Source of the DNA: Flavobacteriales bacterium
GTDB lineage: Bacteria; Bacteroidota; Bacteroidia; Flavobacteriales; Crocinitomicaceae
Reading direction: 5' to 3'
NCBI GenBank assembly: GCA_947375085.1
Contig: CANCEQ010000025.1
Span: 1 to 22,821 of the forward strand
DNA length: 22,821 nt
Of this stretch, positions 1 to 6,980 are shown piece by piece; position 1 is the first letter of the stretch; the number at the start of each line of letters is the position of its first letter. The translations under genes were made by a program, and so were the position numbers. A model generated the notes under the pieces. That model had not been told where the DNA came from. It ran no database searches and saw only the letters and a list, made by a program, of their open reading frames with translations.

Positions 1-1
1 T

Positions 2-1348
2 GTTAATGACCAAGCGACATTATCAGAGCGACATATTTATGGAGCATCAAGACTAGGAATAGTAAAAGAACACAAAGCGATATTTAATGTTGAAATAGAT
101 GAAATGCCGATTGAATTTGAAGGAGTGTATCAAAATACGTTAGGAAAAAAGAACTATGAGTTAACCAATCATTTAGGCAACGTAAACGCAGTTATAAATG
201 ACCGTAAAACGCTGAATCTTGGTAGTTCGACTAGTCTTTATTCAGCTACTCTTGTACAAACAAGTGACTACTATCCATTTGGAATGCAGATGCCAGATAG
301 ACACCATGAATATACGAGTGATAAATATCGATTCGCATTCATGGGTAATGAATCAGACCCAGAGATGAAAGGTAGTGGAAATGAAATAAATACAGACCAT
401 AGACAACTTGATGTTCGTTTAGGTCGTTGGTTTGCTCCAGATAAACGAAGAGGATACTTCCCTTCTATGAGTCAATATGCTTATGCATTTAATACTCCGA
501 TAGCGGCTAAAGATGATAACGGATTATATACTATATTTATAAATGGTTATATTTATGGTGCTCCAAATGTCCGATTTAAGAATATAGGTGGCACTTGGGT
601 ACCTTATTATTATAACGATGATATTGAACCTTTAGCACCTTATTGGTATGATAGGGGACCAGATTTCATCAAAAAAGCACATGAATATTTTGGAGATGAA
701 GGAGGAGAGAAATTTATAAATGGTACTGGTGAACATATGTTTTCAAGAGCTCAAGATAGACAAGAACAAGGGAGACAAGAAGGAAAATATATGGCTCTAA
801 TGTTGATAAAAGAGATTAATATTTTAAATTCAGACAAAGATAAAACTAATGATGTAACTGAAATTAATGTTGTAAGTCATAGTATGGGGGCCGCATATTC
901 CGAAGGAATGCTAGAAGAATTTATGAAACATGAGGAACTTTCAAAATTATTAAAAAAGGGTGAAATTGTTCATTTAAGTGCTTGTGATGGTGATGCCATT
1001 AAAATTGCTAAGAATAGTGAAGTTTTAGAAAGGTATCAATTAAATATTATGTATGATAAAACTTTATATAAAGCTGATTTTGGCGGAAGAAAAACTGGTG
1101 GATATAATATTAAAGGAGTTGTAAATATGGGGGTAATCGATGAGCCCGTATCATCTTTACATCCTAAAAAAAATCCAGCAAAATATGACCCTCATTTTGA
1201 TACAAAATCAATGCCCCAAATTTGGGATTTTGTCAAAGCAATTAAAAAGGGACAATGTACACCTCAATATATAAAGAAGGAAGATGCTGGTTATGAAGAT
1301 ACAGTTCCAAATGATAATAAAAATACGAACACTAAAAATAAAGGTTAA
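2..1348 (+). CDS. Rhs-repeat protein C-terminus with lipase-like toxin tip (5' partial)
   Basis: The reading frame is open from base 2, so this is the 3' end of a longer gene; the Met codon at 104 is internal. Before it the frame encodes ERHIYGASRLGI, a typical Rhs repeat. The core end follows (YYPFGMQMPDR, then LDVRLGRWFAPD and a DDNG boundary near 525), after which the sequence changes to a toxin-like tip. The tip contains VVSHSMGAAYS. The Ser codon at 881-883 sits in a G/S-H-S-x-G nucleophile elbow typical of alpha/beta hydrolases and lipases, and a later DPHFD (His codon 1193-1195) could supply the catalytic His. Rhs proteins normally encapsulate and deliver such tips; a phospholipase or lipase acting on membranes is inferred. 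The stop overlaps the next gene's ATG by one base, as expected for a toxin-immunity pair. The Rhs assignment is firm. The hydrolase call is moderate, since the first elbow Gly is Ser. Confidence 0.85.
   Translation, partial: VNDQATLSERHIYGASRLGIVKEHKAIFNVEIDEMPIEFEGVYQNTLGKKNYELTNHLGNVNAVINDRKTLNLGSSTSLYSATLVQTSDYYPFGMQMPDRHHEYTSDKYRFAFMGNESDPEMKGSGNEINTDHRQLDVRLGRWFAPDKRRGYFPSMSQYAYAFNTPIAAKDDNGLYTIFINGYIYGAPNVRFKNIGGTWVPYYYNDDIEPLAPYWYDRGPDFIKKAHEYFGDEGGEKFINGTGEHMFSRAQDRQEQGRQEGKYMALMLIKEINILNSDKDKTNDVTEINVVSHSMGAAYSEGMLEEFMKHEELSKLLKKGEIVHLSACDGDAIKIAKNSEVLERYQLNIMYDKTLYKADFGGRKTGGYNIKGVVNMGVIDEPVSSLHPKKNPAKYDPHFDTKSMPQIWDFVKAIKKGQCTPQYIKKEDAGYEDTVPNDNKNTNTKNKG
255..336 (+). repeat. 82-bp identical Rhs core segment, copy 1
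   Basis: These bases are identical to 12479-12560 and in the same codon phase. On the left the two genes encode nearly the same protein with many silent differences; on the right they diverge into different tips. Confidence 0.95.
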
Positions 1349-1851
1349 TGAAAATAAAGGTATTTATCTTATTATCAATGGTTTTGTATGGATGTGTGTT
1401 TAACAATGAAACAACCTTATCAGAAAGAGAATTATATAAAAAATCTAGAAATAAACCTATTACAGAAAAAGAAAAAATATATGTAAGACAATTAATGAGT
1501 AAAGGTTATGATAAAATAGATGTTCAACCACCCAGAATAGGTGATGATTTATCTGGCAATTCATCATATCATATTGCATTTAATTCAAACCTTATATATA
1601 ACAATGATAATATAGACAGTATAACTAAGATTAATTATGAAATTGCTAAAGAACTATATGAAAATGTTATAGAAGATTCAATTTTGTTTGATATTTCAGA
1701 AATATGTGTGACGATGAAAATAAAAAGTAGCTTTGATAATTCGGAGAAAGAAAAATATAAGTCAGTTTCTAAGAAGTTATTGGAAAACGACCTAAATTTT
1801 AAGGTGATAAGAAAAGGAAAGGATTCATATGAAAGAGTATTGATTCATTAA
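1348..1851 (+). CDS. Lipoprotein, candidate immunity protein to the Rhs lipase-like toxin
   Basis: This 167-residue protein starts in the stop codon of the Rhs gene (TAATG), which implies translational coupling. Its N-terminus is a short basic region, a hydrophobic stretch and the lipobox LYGC with the lipidated Cys at residue 16, so it should be a periplasm-facing lipoprotein. No surface-export signal (K followed by acidic residues) is evident after the Cys. The rest is charged and Asn/Lys/Glu-rich, and I recognise no enzyme motif. Position directly behind a polymorphic toxin tip argues for the cognate immunity protein, and a lipoprotein would protect if the toxin attacks from the periplasm. 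Immunity proteins of known type VI phospholipase effectors are often lipoproteins, which fits. Function is inferred from position and targeting only. Confidence 0.7.
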   Translation: MKIKVFILLSMVLYGCVFNNETTLSERELYKKSRNKPITEKEKIYVRQLMSKGYDKIDVQPPRIGDDLSGNSSYHIAFNSNLIYNNDNIDSITKINYEIAKELYENVIEDSILFDISEICVTMKIKSSFDNSEKEKYKSVSKKLLENDLNFKVIRKGKDSYERVLIH

Positions 1852-1880
1852 AGTTAAAACATAATCCAATAAATATAATC

Positions 1881-2138
1881 CACAACACCAGTCGAGGATG
1901 GTGAGAGTTTGATAGGAAATGATAATAAAGAGCCGAACTTCACGGCTCTTTTATACTTAAAAACAATAACAGATGAATGAAATATCTTGTAAAGCACCTT
2001 TTGAATATCTAGTTCTAGATGTGAAGTTTTGTGGTGTCGATGTACCTACTGGTAAATCTGCTGTCCTATTGTTGTTCATGGATGCTTATACTGGTATTGT
2101 TTTTCACTCACAATATACAACACAGACTGGTAAAGGTG
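1881..2138 (+). repeat. Rhs cassette trailer repeat, copy 1 (258 bp)
   Basis: This stretch matches 14005-14262 with equal length and about ten base differences by eye. It covers the terminator after the immunity gene and the first ~55 codons of the ORF at 1973. The match on the right stops exactly where an insertion sequence begins. It marks both cassettes as products of one duplication or exchange. Confidence 0.9.
1929..1953 (+). terminator. Rho-independent terminator after toxin-immunity pair 1
   Basis: AGAGCCG and CGGCTCT form a perfect 7-bp stem with a 7-base loop (AACTTCA), followed by TTTTA. It lies 78 bases after the lipoprotein stop and is repeated at 14053-14077. Confidence 0.75.
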
Positions 2139-2347
2139 TATTGGTTAAGTTCCTACGGTATATATGTAACAAATATAACTTTGACGACCTTAATATCAAC
2201 TTTAAGCTTATAACAGCATTAGATGAACCATTTAAAGATGTACTTAATTCATTTCTACCTAACGCAACTGAAATCATTTTTAATGCTAGTTTATCCAATC
2301 AACTTTGTGATTCAGTAAGACCAAAGTATGTTGATTTGATTCAGTAG
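1973..2347 (+). CDS. Rhs-cassette-linked ORF with RNase H/DDE-like fold pattern
   Basis: A 124-residue protein of unknown function. The predicted order is strand (EYLVLDVKFCG), strand (SAVLLLFMDA), strand (IVFHSQYT), helix (residues ~52-66), strand (KLITALDE), helix, strand (TEIIFNAS). That is the order of an RNase H-like fold, and Asp16 ends strand 1 where DDE transposases carry their first acid. A second Asp lies in ALDE, but no convincing third acid is present, so it may be a domesticated or decayed transposase core. The same ORF begins behind the second Rhs cassette (14097), where an insertion cuts it. Its start is 20 bases after the terminator hairpin, so it likely has its own promoter. 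The fold is inferred by eye, and other families remain possible. Confidence 0.5.
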   Translation: MNEISCKAPFEYLVLDVKFCGVDVPTGKSAVLLLFMDAYTGIVFHSQYTTQTGKGVLVKFLRYICNKYNFDDLNINFKLITALDEPFKDVLNSFLPNATEIIFNASLSNQLCDSVRPKYVDLIQ

Positions 2348-2358
2348 TTATTAAAACC

Positions 2359-2679
2359 CTAGTCCAAGCGACCACATCGAACTAGGTCACTCATTCCGTT
2401 ATACTCTCTATATGAGCTAAAAGAAACCACTTCAACAACTTGTGATTTAAGAATATCCAACAGTTGTAAGAATGAATCAATACGAATTATTCCGTTTGGT
2501 GTTTTAACATTGTTGATTCCGAAATGAAGACCATATTGTTCTTGCTCTAAAACAGCGTTGCCAAAGGAATTAAGACTTGTATAACAACGGCTAGCGTATT
2601 TGGTGCTAAATGAAATCCGAAGACCTCTAAGGCTCTCTTTTATCATCTTTAAGTTATTTTTAAATTCTACCGCTTCCAT
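2359..2679 (-). CDS. Hypothetical protein divergent from XRE regulator
   Basis: A 106-residue soluble protein that I do not recognise. It has a basic helical N-terminus, a middle with FGNAVLEQEQYGLHFGI and a C-terminus of mixed strands; there is no signal peptide or membrane segment. It is divergent from the XRE-type gene at 2813 across a 133-base region, with two TATATTTG sequences on its strand (2703-2710 and 2723-2730) matching the Bacteroidota -7 element. The first would give a leader of about 17 bases, which supports the chosen start. Shared control by the XRE protein is likely. A partner function such as a toxin-antitoxin pair is possible but nothing in the sequence shows it. Confidence 0.5.
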   Translation of the reverse strand: MEAVEFKNNLKMIKESLRGLRISFSTKYASRCYTSLNSFGNAVLEQEQYGLHFGINNVKTPNGIIRIDSFLQLLDILKSQVVEVVSFSSYREYNGMSDLVRCGRLD

Positions 2680-2702
2680 AATTACTAATTAAAATTGTTG
2701 TA

Positions 2703-2792
2703 CAAATATAAGTATAACTTATCAAATATACAAGTTATGATTATATTTTTTATGATTATTTAATCTGTGATTAAATATTATAACTACCTTTG
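2703..2792. promoter_or_regulatory. Divergent promoters and candidate XRE operator
   Basis: On the plus strand TACCTTTG (2785-2792) fits the -7 consensus, 20 bases before the XRE gene ATG. Just upstream is a perfect inverted repeat, ATTTAATC-TGT-GATTAAAT (2758-2776), placed over the -33 region. A second inverted repeat, ATAACTT/AAGTTAT (2714-2720, 2732-2738), flanks one of the two minus-strand TATATTTG elements. The layout is that of an autoregulated divergent promoter pair. Confidence 0.55.
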
Positions 2793-2812
2793 ATGAATAA
2801 AACATCTAGTAT

Positions 2813-3091
2813 ATGTCAGTATTAAGAGTTAATGAGTTGTTAATCAAAAAGAATGTCACCCGACAAGAACTTTCAGATAAGATTGGTGTAAGTCTTACAG
2901 CTATTAGTTATATATGTTCTGGTAAGAATAATCCAACAGTGGCTTTATTATTGAAAATCGCTGAAGCTTTGGACGTGGATATTCGAGAACTATTCAACCC
3001 AACCAAAGGTGGTATGGTGTCACATGAAGAATTAAAAGATGCTAAAGAACTTCTTCAACGAGGCATGAAGCTACTAAACGTAATCAACTAG
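2813..3091 (+). CDS. XRE-family (Cro/CI-type) HTH transcriptional regulator
   Basis: A 92-residue DNA-binding protein. Residues ~5-62 form the five-helix XRE domain (VNELLIKKNVTRQELSDKIG, then VSLTAISYICSGKNNPTVAL, then IAEALDVDIRELFNP). A short helical tail (residues ~70-92) probably dimerises. This is the usual size and layout of small autorepressors at the ends of plasmids and integrative elements. A -7 element and a perfect inverted repeat lie just upstream, so self-repression and control of the divergent gene are likely. Its last four bases overlap the end of a convergent small ORF at 3088-3252. Confidence 0.85.
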   Translation: MSVLRVNELLIKKNVTRQELSDKIGVSLTAISYICSGKNNPTVALLLKIAEALDVDIRELFNPTKGGMVSHEELKDAKELLQRGMKLLNVIN

Positions 3092-3252
3092 GATAGCTTT
3101 GATATAAGGTCTTTGATTCGTTCTATTTGGAGCTTGTATTGGATGATTTGGAGCTTTTTTTGAAGCTCTTTCTTCTGATTAGGTGTTGATGCTAACTGTA
3201 TTTGTTGATTGGTGATGGATAGCTTTTTGTTGAGAATATCTGTTTGTGTCAT
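3088..3252 (-). CDS. Small helical (coiled-coil) protein, 54 residues
   Basis: An ATG at 3252 opens a 54-codon frame ending in TAG at 3088-3090, convergent with and overlapping the XRE gene by four bases. The product is rich in Lys, Gln, Leu and Ile, with heptad-like hydrophobic spacing through ~residues 5-53 (for example KELQKKLQIIQYKLQIERI). It is predicted to be almost wholly helical and may form a coiled coil. No family is recognised. The long amphipathic composition argues for a real gene, but its small size and lack of a clear promoter keep the call tentative. Confidence 0.4.
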   Translation of the reverse strand: MTQTDILNKKLSITNQQIQLASTPNQKKELQKKLQIIQYKLQIERIKDLISKLS

Positions 3253-3681
3253 GGGTTATTTTATTTATAAATACCAGCAACCAGCACCATTATTTATATT
3301 TTCCAGAAAAAAACACCGAGAGAACGCTTGAACCATTGATTGGAGAGCGACATGACCCGAATAATCTATCAAGTTAATAGAATAAAACTGTGCTAACGTT
3401 GAGTCTTTTGGTGCTTATAAAAACGCAAATATCAACCATAAAGAAACGTAATCACCTCCTCCACATCCTCGAATAGTTCCAAAAAAAATCCACCCAGAAT
3501 CCCAAAAAAAATTTAAACGGACCTTCATGTGGTTGATATTGACCACATCAAAAAATCAGTATAATGAGGTAGGTAACGAGAATTTAGTAACCAAAATATT
3601 CTTAACTATTCAACGGAGGGAGGGGGCAACAACAAAAGGTCACCCATGATTGAGTGACCTTGTATTGATTTTGGAGGTTAA
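3253..3681. other. Non-coding region with bent-DNA tracts and a 22-bp palindrome
   Basis: No gene is seen. Two A8 tracts (3481-3488 and 3504-3511, 23 bases apart) should bend the helix. They precede a hyphenated palindrome with arms ATGTGGT and ACCACAT (3527-3533, 3542-3548) around TGATATTG. The sequence ATATCAACCA inside its complement also occurs at 3429-3438. Such a cluster is typical of a protein-binding or replication/transfer control site; which one is not shown. Confidence 0.45.
3636..3661 (-). terminator. Terminator of the primase-helicase gene
   Basis: AAGGTCAC and GTGACCTT form a perfect 8-bp stem with a 10-base loop. Read on the minus strand it is followed by TTTTGTTG, 21 bases after the stop of the primase-helicase gene. 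Confidence 0.65.
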
Positions 3682-5775
3682 TTATTGATTAAGAATCCTA
3701 CCTACCTTGGATTTGGATATACCCGTTATAGCTTCAATTTCACGAAGAGATTTACCTTCTGACAACAAGCTTTGAATCAAATGATATTCTTCTTGTTTTT
3801 TGCTGTCACGTTGTTCTTGGCTAGGCGTTTGTAGATGTTCGGCTTCGTTTTCTAAACCTACATATTCAAATCCTAAGAATCTATCATCAAGGTGCATTTC
3901 ACAAGCTATTACGTTTTGACCATCAAAAACCATTTCAGAGCTTCTACTTGCCTTGGCTTGTTTGATATAGCGGAGATTAGATTCTTTGGAACTTTTACCA
4001 ATGGCAGATGCTGAATCAACAAAGTTGGATAAGTGCTTGCTACCACCTAATTCATTTAATGTTATAGGTGTTCCAGCTTTTACCTTGGGTGTATGAGCTA
4101 ACACCAACAATGATAATTGGTATTTATCTTTGAGCTCATTTAGCTTTCTAACTAGTGCCATAGCTACACTTGTATCTTGCGTTGATTCTGACTTTAAGAA
4201 AGTTAGATTATCAATCACAAGTACTTGTGGTTGTAGCTCTAGTATATCTGATTCAATCTTTTGAATGATTAAATCATCAGCATTTGCCTTGGGATTATCC
4301 GTGATTAATTGACGAAAGTCAATATTATCAATAAAAAGGTTATCTGAAAACTCATAACCACGACCATCAGCATCAGAGTAGCGTTTTTGAAATTGTTTAT
4401 CTGAAAGCTCAAAGTCATAAAATAGTACTCGTAGCGGACCGTTCTCGTTAGGTAGAACTTTCATAACACTTCGTCCTTTTGATAACGCATCAGCGATTTG
4501 TGTCGCCCAAACACTCTTCCCAGCTCCAGTGTCTGCAAAAAGGATATGAACTTCTCCCGTTTGCCATATCGCACCTAAAAGTGGCTTTATTTCTGCTTGA
4601 CCTTCAGCATCTTTTAATCTTTGTTTGGCTGTCCTTGGTCTTGAATTTGAAGCTAGAATGATGGATTCCTTTTTGGTTTCAGATGAGTGTGATGCTTCTT
4701 TGATTCCTTCCTTCTCATTATAAACAAGCACTATGTTGTGTAGCTTTGCAATATGAAAAAGTGTTGATAGTGTTATTGAACCATCATAATCATTTAACAA
4801 TGAAGAGAATTTGTCATCAACTGTATCGTAATCATACTCGGCATATAGACTGCTAATCTTATGGAATGGTTCACGACCATCCTCATCCAATTCACACAAA
4901 GCCATTCCTATCTTATACCAATTATCATAGTGAGTAGTTAGGTCCGTTTGTGTTTGCTCTAGCATCTCAACAAGCTTGTTAACTCTTAATAGCTTAATAG
5001 CATTATGAGAATCTGGCTTGATAGCAACGTCTAACTTGATGCTCGAAGTTGATGGTGTAATGGATAACCATTTATCCAAGAATTTCTCATCTAGGGGTTC
5101 AAGGTCCCATTCTGGAAGGATATAAGCATTCTGGTCGTGTGATAAGAAACAAGCTCTTGCGATGTCACGACCAGACTTATCAACTTCTTTAGCATATACC
5201 GTTTGAATATAATTCGAAACAGCATCGAAGTATCTACCATGAGATTCTGCCTTGGATGGAATAAGAATAAGCATCTTGAATCCCTTGTTGGTTGGTGAGT
5301 TAAACATCATTACCGTTGGAATCTGTTCATCAGTTAGAAGACGAGATTTTAGGTATTCCATGTCTTCTGGAAGCATATCGTCAAAATCCAAACACAAGTA
5401 CCTAGAATGACTAATAAGTTCATCGTTGGCTCTCTTATAGAAAGTACCAGATGGAGTTACATAAGGTAGCTCTTTGCGTTTTATTTGCTTTTGTTCATCT
5501 TTTGATGCAGAACGGATTCGTTGACAAATACTTCGAATATCTTCATCGGTTGTGATGATTTTATATAACACCTCGATATTTATTACTGAATCGGGGTTGG
5601 TGTTGGTTATCGGATTTTCAAAATAGCTCATCTGTGGAAGAGATACATCTTGATTGAACATTTCCGATTGTTCAACAACAGCTTTGAAAGTTTCGTAGCT
5701 ATTGTTTACTTCTGATGATGGTAGACCTATATTAGATAGGTGATTTGCTTGTGAGTTTGGATTACATACGGTCAT
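3682..5775 (-). CDS. Primase-helicase-like replication protein (BT4734-like/VirE-N plus RecA-like ATPase)
   Basis: A 697-residue multidomain protein. Residues ~60-225 resemble the VirE-N/BT4734-like primase domain, with YLCLDFDD (residues 127-133) as the acidic cluster. Residues ~255-350 resemble a PriCT-2 primase C-terminal domain (NWYKIGMALCELDEDG). Residues ~395-640 form a RecA-like ATPase with Walker A ADTGAGKS (414-421), Walker B QVLVIDN (Asp522) and LVLAHT near 560. The C-terminal end carries an HTH (SLREIEAITGISKSKVGRIL, 677-695). Such proteins prime and unwind DNA for plasmids and integrative elements of Bacteroidota. It starts inside the end of the upstream ribbon-helix-helix gene (14-base overlap), so the two form one operon reading away from the iteron field at 6144-6698. 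The domains are convincing; the exact replication role is inferred. Confidence 0.85.
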   Translation of the reverse strand: MTVCNPNSQANHLSNIGLPSSEVNNSYETFKAVVEQSEMFNQDVSLPQMSYFENPITNTNPDSVINIEVLYKIITTDEDIRSICQRIRSASKDEQKQIKRKELPYVTPSGTFYKRANDELISHSRYLCLDFDDMLPEDMEYLKSRLLTDEQIPTVMMFNSPTNKGFKMLILIPSKAESHGRYFDAVSNYIQTVYAKEVDKSGRDIARACFLSHDQNAYILPEWDLEPLDEKFLDKWLSITPSTSSIKLDVAIKPDSHNAIKLLRVNKLVEMLEQTQTDLTTHYDNWYKIGMALCELDEDGREPFHKISSLYAEYDYDTVDDKFSSLLNDYDGSITLSTLFHIAKLHNIVLVYNEKEGIKEASHSSETKKESIILASNSRPRTAKQRLKDAEGQAEIKPLLGAIWQTGEVHILFADTGAGKSVWATQIADALSKGRSVMKVLPNENGPLRVLFYDFELSDKQFQKRYSDADGRGYEFSDNLFIDNIDFRQLITDNPKANADDLIIQKIESDILELQPQVLVIDNLTFLKSESTQDTSVAMALVRKLNELKDKYQLSLLVLAHTPKVKAGTPITLNELGGSKHLSNFVDSASAIGKSSKESNLRYIKQAKASRSSEMVFDGQNVIACEMHLDDRFLGFEYVGLENEAEHLQTPSQEQRDSKKQEEYHLIQSLLSEGKSLREIEAITGISKSKVGRILNQ

Positions 5776-5932
5776 CTAATTTAGAGTGTTTAACGTGTTC
5801 TGCGTTTATTAGGGCAATTATTACCGCAGAATTATTGTATTTGAAGGTCTGGTTAGAAGCCAGACTTTCTAATTTTTGACGAGTTTGCTCGTCCATTCTC
5901 ATTGAGAACATTTTACTTTTTGCTTTTTTCAT
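5762..5932 (-). CDS. Ribbon-helix-helix small DNA-binding protein, 56 residues
   Basis: An ATG at 5932 opens a 56-codon frame ending in TAA at 5762-5764, overlapping the start of the primase-helicase gene by 14 bases. The protein has the ribbon-helix-helix pattern: a short strand (KMFSMRMD), a first helix (EQTRQKLESLAS), a turn and a second helix (NSAVIIALINAEH). Proteins of this type act as autorepressors or relaxosome accessory factors. A perfect 15-bp palindrome lies 40 bases upstream (5972-5986), the expected place for its operator. Coupling to the primase suggests that it sets replication-gene expression, as CopG does on some plasmids. That comparison is by analogy. Confidence 0.65.
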   Translation of the reverse strand: MKKAKSKMFSMRMDEQTRQKLESLASNQTFKYNNSAVIIALINAEHVKHSKLDDRM

Positions 5933-5971
5933 TGTTTTTATTTTTAATGAAATGTTATTTTATTAGATAAA

Positions 5972-5986
5972 TACATACAGTATGTA
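5972..5986. promoter_or_regulatory. 15-bp palindromic operator candidate for the RHH protein
   Basis: TACATAC-A-GTATGTA is a perfect palindrome 40 bases upstream of the RHH gene. The core ATACAGTA occurs again near 6469-6476, inside the AT-rich centre of the iteron field, so one protein may bind both places. Confidence 0.5.
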
Positions 5987-6337
5987 GAATCTTTACAATT
6001 AGTACTACATTTTCGAAGATAAGTCAAGCATTTTTGAAAAATAAATTAAAATCGGCTTGTAAGTGCTTGATAATCAATAAAAATATTTTCATCTTTTTTT
6101 AGGGTTTCAGAAGTGCAGAGAGATGGTGCGGTATTTCTATAATGTGTCCCAAGTGTCCCACTGTCCCAAAGTGTCCCATATTTTTAAAAGTGGGACAGTT
6201 GAAGATATAAAGACTTAAAATCGTTGATTCTATTGAGTTGTAGATGTTTTTTTGGTGTCCCAACTGTCCCAAAGTGTCCCATTCTAGTTTTTTTTGTGGG
6301 ACACTTCATATTCAAAGTGGGACACTTGTTAGTTTTC

Positions 6338-6358
6338 GAGACGGAATCCATCCGTCTC
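6338..6358. terminator. Strong hairpin inside the iteron field
   Basis: GAGACGGA and TCCGTCTC form a perfect 8-bp stem around ATCCA, followed on the plus strand by TCTTTTGGG. It is terminator-like, but no gene clearly ends here; it may be structural within the origin-like region. Confidence 0.35.
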
Positions 6359-6365
6359 TCTTTTG

Positions 6366-6496
6366 GGTTTCAGAGAGTGATGTATTCTTCTTATTATATC
6401 TATATATTATATATAAAAAAAAATAACTAGATAGTACCTAGAGAAAAAAATGATGTATGTACAGTCTATACAGTAGAAGCTCACTCTCTTGAAACC
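6366..6496. repeat. Near-perfect 15-bp inverted repeat bracketing an AT-rich core
   Basis: GGTTTCAGAGAGTGA (6366-6380) and TCACTCTCTTGAAACC (6481-6496) are complementary apart from one extra base. They bracket a 100-base segment with long runs of A and T. A further GGGTTTCAGA occurs at about 6103. Confidence 0.55.
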
Positions 6497-6980
6497 TAAA
6501 TAAGGTAGCATCCGATTTTATCAATCAATACAATTTGCTATCCCCAAAATATAAAATGGGACACTTAAAAGATAAAGTGGGACACTTTTGGGACACCTAT
6601 AAAGTGCCTTTAAGCTAGTAAAATCAATGCTTTTGATTGGTTACTGTCCCAACTGTCCCATAATTAGAAAAGTGGGACACTTGGGACACTTTGGGACACT
6701 ACAAGTATTTTTCTAAACAACAAAGGCACCTCGAAAGGTGCCAGAGTTATTTGTGAAACATTTTGTGTTTTGCTTTAAAACTTACTAGTATAAATACAAT
6801 CCCATCAACCAAAAGTTCTAAATCTTGTACTTAAATTTTATAAAAATAGAATTGTTTTATATCTCGAAAAAAGAGATGTGAAATTCAATAATAAACATGC
6901 TTTTCAGATGTTAATAAATTAATTTCCAGGTTTTTAGCTATTTACTTGTTTTTGTGAAAAATGCCTGGTTTATTTGCATC

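Larger units (their letters stand above)
6144..6698. repeat. Iteron-like field: 18 copies of TGTCCCA in both orientations
   Basis: TGTCCCA starts at 6145, 6154, 6162, 6172, 6256, 6265, 6275, 6645 and 6654. Its reverse complement TGGGACA starts at 6191, 6297, 6318, 6557, 6578, 6589, 6673, 6682 and 6692. Tight neighbours lie 8 to 11 bases apart, close to one helical turn. Forward groups face reverse groups (4+1, 3+2, a lone reverse group of 3, then 2+3), so each block can also fold into a hairpin. The centre (6381-6480) is very AT-rich. Chance would give far less than one copy. The field lies between the divergent primase operon and the serine recombinase. An origin of replication, or a recombinase/regulator binding array, is the natural reading. 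Confidence 0.85.

Noticed and set aside
1882..1978. Open frame through the trailer (TTPVEDGESLIGNDNKEP...)
   Set aside because: It has no start, is broken by a stop in the second copy, and overlaps a clear terminator hairpin; treated as chance, or at most a remnant.
3612..3630. G-rich run as a possible G-quadruplex
   Set aside because: Only three short G tracts are present, fewer than the four needed.
6224..6430. Two overlapping plus-strand frames of 60 to 68 codons in the iteron field
   Set aside because: They run through the repeated TGTCCCA motifs and the AT-rich core; the coding look comes from the repeats, and there is no family or promoter support.
6144..6698. CRISPR array
   Set aside because: The repeat unit is only 7-9 bases, occurs in both orientations, and has spacers of one to a few bases.
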